A stretch of 6,108 nucleotides of DNA from Bacteroidales bacterium. GTDB taxonomy: Bacteria > Bacteroidota > Bacteroidia > Bacteroidales > S143-33. A model generated the notes under the pieces. It was not told where the DNA came from. It did not search any database and saw only the letters and a list, made by a program, of their open reading frames with translations. Positions within the stretch are counted from its first letter, which is position 1. Each line of letters opens with the position of its first letter. The stretch lies in NCBI GenBank assembly GCA_027083655.1, contig JALWNS010000150.1, positions 1-6,108 on the forward strand, given 5' to 3'. Positions 1-4,742 of this stretch are shown one piece after another. The translations under genes and the position numbers were made by a program.

Positions 1-12
1 AAATGGGAGAAT

Positions 13-1224
13 ATGAAACAGCAATTTTTTTTTTTTTTTTTGAACCAGAATGTTACAAAGCCAATTAAATTTTTACCAGACAAAGGTGGCTTTTTTGGCC
101 AATATGGAGGTCAATATGTCCCAGAGGCTTTAAAGGCCAGGCTGGACAAATTGTACGGTGAGTTTTTACAGGCAATAGATGACCCAGCCTTCATTGAGGA
201 ATATGTTTCATTGTTAAGACATTATGTTGGGCGGCCTTCCCCTCTGTCGTATGCTCCGCGTTTATCAGAATATCTAAATAGCAAGATTTACCTCAAACGC
301 GAGGATCTGTTGCATACAGGGGCACATAAAATCAATAACACAATAGGACAGATACTACTGGCTAAACGTATGGGATATAAAGAAGTCATAGCAGAGACCG
401 GTGCAGGGCAACATGGCGTAGCTACAGCAACAGCTGCGGCCTTTATGGGTATGAAGTGCAAAATTTTTATGGGTGCAAAGGATTTTAACCGGCAATTTAT
501 GAATGTAAGAAAGATGCAAATCCTTGGTGCAGAGGTTGTACCTGTTAATTCCGGCAGTGGTACTATGAAAGATGCTGTTGAGAAGGTTATTAGTTATTTT
601 GTGGATCATCCAGAGACATATTATTTAGCTGGCTCCGTGATAGGAGCGCATCCTTTCCCTACTATTGTACGTTTTTTCCAAAGTGTTATAGGAGTTGAAG
701 CACGCCAGCAGATACTGGCTAATGAAGGGAGACTTCCGGATTATATCATAGCACCTGTCGGTGGCGGCAGTAATGCTATAGGTATTTTTGCAGCCTTCCT
801 TGATGATGAACAGGTGCAGCTGTACGGAGCAGAAGGTGCAGGTGAAGGCGTGGAAACATCAAAAACAGCAGCGACTCTGACCAAAGGTAAGCATCTGGTT
901 ATAAGAGGTATGTCCTCCTTGATTTTAGTGGATGACTATGACGTGCCACGCCAGTCTTATTCTATTGCGGCAGGGCTGGATTGCCCCGGAATTGGTCCTG
1001 AACATGCTTATTTGCGTGATATTGGCCGCACAAAATATTATCCTGTTACAGATGATGAAGCCCTGGAGGCATTTAAATTGTTGTCAAGGCTGGAAGGTAT
1101 TATACCCGCAATGGAATCTGCTCATGCTATAGCTTTGGCTGTTAAATTGCTAAAGGATAAGAATGTTTTGGCTATAATCAATATCTCGGGCCGTGGTGAC
1201 AAAGACGTGGAGAGGATAAAATAA
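13..1224 (+). CDS. trpB: Tryptophan synthase beta chain (TrpB)
   Basis: Catalyses the PLP-dependent condensation of indole with L-serine to tryptophan, normally in an alpha2-beta2 cytoplasmic complex with TrpA. The 403-residue reading frame matches the family from the GGFFGQYGGQYVPE segment (residues 25-38) to the end. Visible active-site features are the PLP lysine K106 in HTGAHKINN, the catalytic glutamate E128 in AETGAGQHG, the phosphate-binding GGGSN at 250-254, and S392 in the SGRGDKD motif near the C-terminus. No residue I could identify as catalytic is missing, so it should be an active canonical (TrpB1-type) subunit. The first ~20 residues are an unusual extension containing five phenylalanines encoded by a 17-T run. 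The frame is also open back to base 1, so the true start may lie upstream; ATG at 13 is the first in-frame ATG visible. GGGAG at 5-9 is SD-like but only 3 nt from the ATG. No trpA follows. Confidence 0.95.
   Translation: MKQQFFFFFLNQNVTKPIKFLPDKGGFFGQYGGQYVPEALKARLDKLYGEFLQAIDDPAFIEEYVSLLRHYVGRPSPLSYAPRLSEYLNSKIYLKREDLLHTGAHKINNTIGQILLAKRMGYKEVIAETGAGQHGVATATAAAFMGMKCKIFMGAKDFNRQFMNVRKMQILGAEVVPVNSGSGTMKDAVEKVISYFVDHPETYYLAGSVIGAHPFPTIVRFFQSVIGVEARQQILANEGRLPDYIIAPVGGGSNAIGIFAAFLDDEQVQLYGAEGAGEGVETSKTAATLTKGKHLVIRGMSSLILVDDYDVPRQSYSIAAGLDCPGIGPEHAYLRDIGRTKYYPVTDDEALEAFKLLSRLEGIIPAMESAHAIALAVKLLKDKNVLAIINISGRGDKDVERIK
25..41 (+). repeat. Homopolymer tract of 17 T within the start of trpB
   Basis: Seventeen consecutive T's lie four codons after the ATG at 13 and encode Phe5-Phe9 plus the first two bases of the TTG Leu10 codon. 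It is by far the longest homopolymer in the window. Tracts of this length are prone to replication and transcription slippage and also to sequencing error. Loss of one T would put TGA directly after the tract when reading from ATG 13. Confidence 0.9.
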
Positions 1225-1294
1225 CACCCGGACTGGTACGAGTTAGGCATCCTTAGCCTTGTTTGATGCTGTTTACTTAACTTTGTCCTTAATC

Positions 1295-1329
1295 CTGTCG
1301 CAAGCGTGCCGTATGGCACCTTGCGGCGG
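1295..1329 (+). ncRNA. Long GC-rich hairpin downstream of trpB; terminator, 3'-end structure or part of a small RNA
   Basis: The arms 1295-1304 and 1320-1329 enclose an inner stem GTGCC (1306-1310), loop GTAT, GGCAC (1315-1319), with C1305 as a single bulge: 15 pairs in total. Two of the outer pairs (T1298-G1326 and T1296-G1328) are G-U in plus-strand RNA but would be A-C mismatches in minus-strand RNA, so the fold is better on the trpB strand. It starts 70 nt after the trpB stop. There is no U tract right after it, so it is not a textbook intrinsic terminator. A second, overlapping stem (1326-1331 with 1341-1346) could compete with the outer pairs. It could protect the trpB mRNA 3' end, separate convergent transcripts, or belong to an unrecognised small RNA. 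Confidence 0.45.
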
Positions 1330-1470
1330 TTAGGCCTGGTAGCCGCAGTTTACTTCCATTCCCTGACAGCTAGCTTCTTTTTCGTTTCTTAGCAAATATC
1401 TAATTAACCTTAATCGCCTTTGTGTACCTGGCTTCGTCGCAAACATAACGGAAATTACTACATCCTTCCC

Positions 1471-2220
1471 CTATACTTCCTTCTGCATCCTTTGGTAAAA
1501 GTGAACAAGATATCCTGTTGCCCTTTCATAGGCCTCATCCAATGGATACCCATCTGCTAGATAACATGCTAGGGCAGAGGAAAATGTACAGCCAGTACCG
1601 TGTGAATATCTGGAAAAATCATATCTCTCATGTGAGAAAAACATTATTTTATCTTGTGATACAATGGCTTCCCTGACTTTACTGTCGTTGAAATGCCCTC
1701 CTTTGACGATAATCTGGGTCTGCCATTTAATTGATTTTTCTCTTGCTACTTGTACTGCTTCATCGAAATCATTAAAATTTGTGCCACTCATTATTTCCAG
1801 CTCAACAGCATTAGGTGTAATAACTGTTGTCATGGGCAGTAGGTCTGAGACCATGACCTTTATTGCCTTCTCCGTAAGAAACAGTTTACCACTGGATGTA
1901 GCTATTACAGGATCTAAGACAACGATTGGGGGCTTGAATTGTCGTAGAGCTCTAACCACAGCACCAACGTTTTCTGGGCCAGTCAATGCCCCTATTTTTA
2001 CGGCACTCACAGGGAAAGATTCCAGGCTTTCGCTTATTTGTTCGAATAGCAAACCGCTTCTAACAGGCTCAATCACACGGGCTCTTGAAAAATTCTGGAC
2101 AGTTATACCTGTAATTGCCGACAATGGCCAATAACCCAGGTCCCAAGCCACTTTTATGTCCTGTTGTATACCTGCACCGCCACTATTGTCAGAGGCGGCT
2201 ATTGTTAGAAAATATTTCAT
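1471..2220 (-). CDS. thiD: Hydroxymethylpyrimidine (phosphate) kinase ThiD
   Basis: Phosphorylates HMP to HMP-P and HMP-P to HMP-PP with ATP, supplying the pyrimidine diphosphate that ThiE uses. The 249-residue protein is of usual length for single-domain ThiD and has the ribokinase-like fold signatures: ASDNSGGAGIQQDIK at 9-23, Q42 at the position expected to contact the pyrimidine, VLDPVIATSSG at 101-111, TPNAVELE at 135-142, VKGGH at 172-176, and SHGTGCTFSSA at 206-216, where the GTGC anion hole carries the active-site C211. The ATG at 2220 is the furthest possible start, because an in-frame TAG lies two codons upstream. No SD is visible. It is separated from thiC by 211 bp holding two hairpin structures, so it may be transcribed apart from thiEC. 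After the TAG stop the same frame stays open for 46 more codons. It is convergent with trpB. Confidence 0.93.
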   Translation of the reverse strand: MKYFLTIAASDNSGGAGIQQDIKVAWDLGYWPLSAITGITVQNFSRARVIEPVRSGLLFEQISESLESFPVSAVKIGALTGPENVGAVVRALRQFKPPIVVLDPVIATSSGKLFLTEKAIKVMVSDLLPMTTVITPNAVELEIMSGTNFNDFDEAVQVAREKSIKWQTQIIVKGGHFNDSKVREAIVSQDKIMFFSHERYDFSRYSHGTGCTFSSALACYLADGYPLDEAYERATGYLVHFYQRMQKEV

Positions 2221-2313
2221 AAACTATAAGTAGGTTTTATTAATTAAGCTATTTGTGCATAAATATAACCATATCCTTGTATATCTTCACTTTGTGAGGT
2301 GAGCAAGATTGTT

Positions 2314-2342
2314 TAGCCTTCCACAGAAAGGTTATTTTTTCT
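2314..2342 (+). terminator. Intrinsic-terminator-like hairpin with T run, plus strand
   Basis: TAGCCTT (2314-2320) pairs with AAGGTTA (2328-2334) around a 7-nt loop, with one G-U pair, and is followed directly by six T's (2335-2340) and CTT. That is the standard intrinsic-terminator arrangement, but for plus-strand transcription. Both flanking genes (thiD and thiC) are on the minus strand. It could stop antisense transcription into thiC or end a small plus-strand RNA. The stem is short and could be chance in A/T-rich DNA. Confidence 0.35.
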
Positions 2343-2374
2343 TATTATCATGCTAACTTGTTTTACAGTATTAG

Positions 2375-2408
2375 CAGACGAGCGGCGCCTGCAGGCGCCG
2401 CTCGTCTG
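2375..2408. repeat. 34-bp perfect GC-rich palindrome downstream of thiC
   Basis: Each 17-base arm (CAGACGAGCGGCGCCTG and its exact complement) meets at a PstI-like CTGCAG centre with no spacer. A further G-U pair is possible at 2374/2409. It begins 24 nt past the thiC stop, so the thiEC mRNA would end in, or pass through, a very stable hairpin. Neither side carries a U tract, so intrinsic termination of the usual kind is not supported; mRNA 3'-end protection, a transcription barrier, or a dispersed palindromic element are alternatives. It is strikingly more GC-rich than the DNA around it. Confidence 0.9.
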
Positions 2409-2431
2409 TATATGGATCATAATCCAGTAGC

Positions 2432-3739
2432 TTATTTCTTTAGTAAAGGTTCGATTTCAAGGATCTTTTTTATACTGCTATCAGTACGAACAGCACACAA
2501 AGGACCACACATCGTACAGTATTCTTCGTCTGCACTTTCTGAGCTTTCGCGTTTTTCGCGTGCATCTTCCGGGAATAGTGCATATTTAAACATATCCTCC
2601 CAGTTGAGTTCGCGGCGTGCTTTTGACATTGCACGGTCGCGTTCGCGTGCACCTCCAACATTTTTAACAATATCTGCAGAATGAGCTGCTATGACAGAGG
2701 CAATAACACCGAGCTTGACATCTTCCTCGTTTGGCAATGTTAGATGTTCGGCTGGTGTTACATAACACAAGAAGTCGGCACCTGCAGAAGCTGCAATAGC
2801 GCCACCGATAGCACTAACTATATGGTCATAACCGGCCGCAGCGTCTGTAGTTAGTGGTCCAAGTACATAGAAAGGAGCTTCGTTTGTGACGCGTTTCATT
2901 AGCTTGACATTCATTTCGATCTGATCCAGTGGAACATGGCCAGGTCCTTCTACCATTACCTGCACTCCACGTTTGCGTGCTTTGTCAACCAATTCTCCCA
3001 AAACAAGTAGTTCGGCAATTTGTCCGCGGTCTGTAGCATCCATCCAGGCTCCTGGACGTACTGCATCACCAAGGCTTATAGTCACGTCGTATTGTTCGCA
3101 AATATCCAGTACACGGTCAAAATGTTCATACAAAGGGTTTTCTGCATTATTTTCGTACATCCATTTCTTCAGTAGCGATCCTCCACGGCTAACAATGCCT
3201 CCAACGCGCTCGGATCCTTCCTCAAATTTTACTGTTGTGCGAGTAATTCCAGAGTGAATAGTCATGAAATCAACACCCTGTCGTGCCTGCCGTTCAATCT
3301 CTTTAAACAACAACTCAGGATCCATCTTATGGAACTCCAGGCCATCGGCTCCAAGCTGGGTAGCAACTGCGTATATTGGCACAGTACCAACCATTACAGG
3401 TGAATGACGTAATATCTGCAGGCGGATAAAATTTAAACGCCCGCCAGTGGAAAGGTCCATGACAGAATGTGCTCCGTATTTTACAGCTATATCAAGTTTT
3501 CTGAGCTCTTCTTCTGGATTTATACGGTCTGGGGATGTACCAATATTAGCGTTAATCTTTGTTTTTAGTCCGTATCCTATACCTTCTGCCGAAAAATTGT
3601 GGTTTATATTTTTGGGTATAACGATACGCCCTTTGGCAATTTCCTCGCGGAGCCATTCTGGATCAACATTTTCTTTCTTTGCCACCTCCAACATTTCAGG
3701 GGTGATCTGTCCTTTTAGTGCATATTGTAGCTGTGTCAT
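2432..3739 (-). CDS. thiC: Phosphomethylpyrimidine synthase ThiC, short form
   Basis: A radical-SAM enzyme that rearranges aminoimidazole ribotide (AIR) into HMP-P, the pyrimidine half of thiamine. The 435 residues run from MTQLQYALKG through INANIGTSPD (62-71), SVMDLSTGG (92-100), IHSGITR (161-167), VSRGG (183-187), EGPGHVP (264-270, likely metal ligand H268) and YVTPAEHL (326-333, likely ligand H332). It ends with the cluster motif C408-T-M-C411-G-P-L-C415, the three ligands of the SAM-binding [4Fe-4S] cluster. The protein lacks the long N-terminal domain of the ~560-630-residue ThiC of enterobacteria, plants and, as far as I recall, Bacteroides; it resembles the short clostridial/archaeal type. 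The cysteine spacing is CX2CX3C rather than the CX2CX4C of the long form. The start follows the thiE stop by 13 nt, so thiE and thiC form one transcript. There is no SD. Confidence 0.97.
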   Translation of the reverse strand: MTQLQYALKGQITPEMLEVAKKENVDPEWLREEIAKGRIVIPKNINHNFSAEGIGYGLKTKINANIGTSPDRINPEEELRKLDIAVKYGAHSVMDLSTGGRLNFIRLQILRHSPVMVGTVPIYAVATQLGADGLEFHKMDPELLFKEIERQARQGVDFMTIHSGITRTTVKFEEGSERVGGIVSRGGSLLKKWMYENNAENPLYEHFDRVLDICEQYDVTISLGDAVRPGAWMDATDRGQIAELLVLGELVDKARKRGVQVMVEGPGHVPLDQIEMNVKLMKRVTNEAPFYVLGPLTTDAAAGYDHIVSAIGGAIAASAGADFLCYVTPAEHLTLPNEEDVKLGVIASVIAAHSADIVKNVGGARERDRAMSKARRELNWEDMFKYALFPEDAREKRESSESADEEYCTMCGPLCAVRTDSSIKKILEIEPLLKK

Positions 3740-3752
3740 TGTTATTAAGTTT

Positions 3753-4379
3753 TTAATGATTTGGTTTTGTTAATAAAGACTGTATGTTGGTTATACGTCT
3801 CTCCAATTCTTCTACGGTCTGTGCCTGCATGAAGTATCTAACCATTGCTATATTGCGGGCACCTGCTGTAATTACTTCTGATATATTTTCAGGGAAAAGT
3901 CCACCTATAGCAACGACAGGGACAGTGGAAAAACCCAAAACTTTCTTCAAATTTTCTGTACCTACTGCAGGATCAGGTTTTTCCTTTGTAGGAGTGGGGT
4001 AAATAGGACCAAAACCTATATAATCTGGTTTCTGGTTTAATGCTTCTTTGGCCTGCTCTATACTATGTGTGGACAAGCCTATTTTCATGTCACCGACTAA
4101 TTTCCTGGCCTCATTTATAGGCAAATCATCCTGGCCCAAGTGCAAAAAATCTGCATCAGACAAAACTGCAATATCTGGCCGGTCGTTGATGACAAAATTT
4201 GTTTCAGATCCCCGGGTGATAGAACGGAGTCTGCGTGCTAACGAAAGAAGTGATCTGTCTGTCATGTGTTTTTCCCTCAACTGTAACATTTTCACTCCCA
4301 GTCGTACACATATTTCTGCTACCCTCTCGTGTCCTAAATATGGTTTAGTCAGAATGATATATAATCCAAAATCTTGCAT
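3753..4379 (-). CDS. thiE: Thiamine-phosphate synthase ThiE
   Basis: Couples HMP-PP with hydroxyethylthiazole phosphate (HET-P), releasing pyrophosphate and giving thiamine monophosphate. The 208-residue TIM barrel has the family's usual length and motifs: QLREK (33-37) for the pyrophosphate, INDRPDIA (64-71), ADFLHLGQDD (76-85), GLSTHS (101-106), GFGPIYPTPTKEKPDPAVG (122-140), and VAIGGL near residue 160 for the thiazole phosphate. The ATG at 4379 is fixed as the furthest start by a TGA codon immediately before it. No SD is present. It is the first gene of the minus-strand cluster and sits 13 nt ahead of thiC. Its upstream region carries a candidate promoter but no TPP riboswitch. Among ThiE-like proteins TenI lacks the synthase activity, but the intact motifs and linkage to thiC favour ThiE. 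Confidence 0.95.
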   Translation of the reverse strand: MQDFGLYIILTKPYLGHERVAEICVRLGVKMLQLREKHMTDRSLLSLARRLRSITRGSETNFVINDRPDIAVLSDADFLHLGQDDLPINEARKLVGDMKIGLSTHSIEQAKEALNQKPDYIGFGPIYPTPTKEKPDPAVGTENLKKVLGFSTVPVVAIGGLFPENISEVITAGARNIAMVRYFMQAQTVEELERRITNIQSLLTKPNH

Positions 4380-4439
4380 TCAATGAGTTATTTCTTAAGT
4401 TTAGCAATAGTAAACAATTTCTGATAATTATTCAAAATC

Positions 4440-4466
4440 TTAGATATTAAAGACAAAAATATCTAA
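4440..4466. repeat. 9-bp inverted repeat overlapping the candidate thiE -7 box
   Basis: TTAGATATT (4440-4448) and AATATCTAA (4458-4466) are exact inverted copies with a 9-nt spacer. The right arm overlaps the candidate -7 box and the left arm falls near the expected transcription start, which suits a repressor operator. It could instead be a weak 5' hairpin or chance in A/T-rich DNA. Confidence 0.4.
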
Positions 4467-4485
4467 AAATCTTCTTCTTGGCAAG
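4454..4485 (-). promoter_or_regulatory. Candidate Bacteroidetes-type promoter for thiE-thiC
   Basis: On the minus strand, TATTTTTG (4461-4454) fits the Bacteroidetes -7 consensus TAnnTTTG exactly. CTTG (4485-4482), one base from the -33 TTTG, lies 20 nt upstream, within the usual spacing. Transcription would start near 4446-4450, giving a leader of about 70 nt before the thiE ATG, too short for a complete TPP riboswitch. A match this loose can occur by chance in A/T-rich DNA. Confidence 0.35.
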
Positions 4486-4742
4486 ACCATCTATGGTATG
4501 TGGGGGGAAAAATCTATTTATAATTTTTGTACTAGAAACCTGGATGTACAGACAGGTACTAAAAGTCATATTCAAAAACATTAGTACTTTATTTGTCAGA
4601 ATAATAAATTTTTAATAGACTTCGTAAACGTTTGTGTAATAGGAAATTTATGTTTTTTAATATAATTCTCTGATAATCATTTGTTTATTTGCTTTAGATG
4701 TCAGGTCGAGAACAAAGTAAATAAATTGTAAAAAATAAAGAT

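Larger units (their letters stand above)
4380..4742. other. Divergent intergenic region between thiE and the class-V aminotransferase gene
   Basis: This 363-bp A/T-rich spacer holds no convincing gene on either strand. It contains a candidate thiE promoter with an overlapping inverted repeat (4440-4485), a 12-bp dyad ACCATCTATGGT (4486-4497), a G6 run (4502-4507), and three GTAC-centred repeats (4529-4587). I searched both strands by eye for the conserved TPP-riboswitch core and did not find it. No plus-strand promoter for the 4743 gene matches well enough to annotate. Confidence 0.6.

Noticed and set aside
1225..1470. tmRNA, RNase P RNA, tRNA, rRNA or group II intron remnant
   Set aside because: No diagnostic core motif of these RNAs could be matched on either strand; only local hairpins are supported.
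1471..1473. TAG of thiD as a recoded (readthrough) codon
   Set aside because: ThiD is already full length at this stop and no recoding signal is evident; reported only as an open extension.
1664..2134. 156-codon plus-strand ORF opposite thiD
   Set aside because: It lies entirely antisense to a well-supported ThiD, has no recognisable motif, and has the composition expected of a complementary-strand shadow.
2358..2684. Plus-strand ORF spanning the palindrome and the thiC 3' end
   Set aside because: The first part translates the palindrome and the rest is antisense to thiC; no coding signature or start signal.
3447..3773. Plus-strand ORF opposite the thiC start
   Set aside because: Antisense shadow of conserved ThiC sequence; hydrophobic look comes from the complement of ThiC codons.
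4048..4386. Plus-strand ORF opposite thiE
   Set aside because: Antisense shadow of a full-length ThiE.
4380..4742. TPP riboswitch
   Set aside because: The conserved CUGAGA and downstream pyrophosphate-helix sequences were not found on either strand.
4560..4742. Plus-strand -33/-7 promoter for the aminotransferase gene
   Set aside because: Several TTTG motifs have one-mismatch -7 contexts, but none pairs with a properly spaced -33 box.
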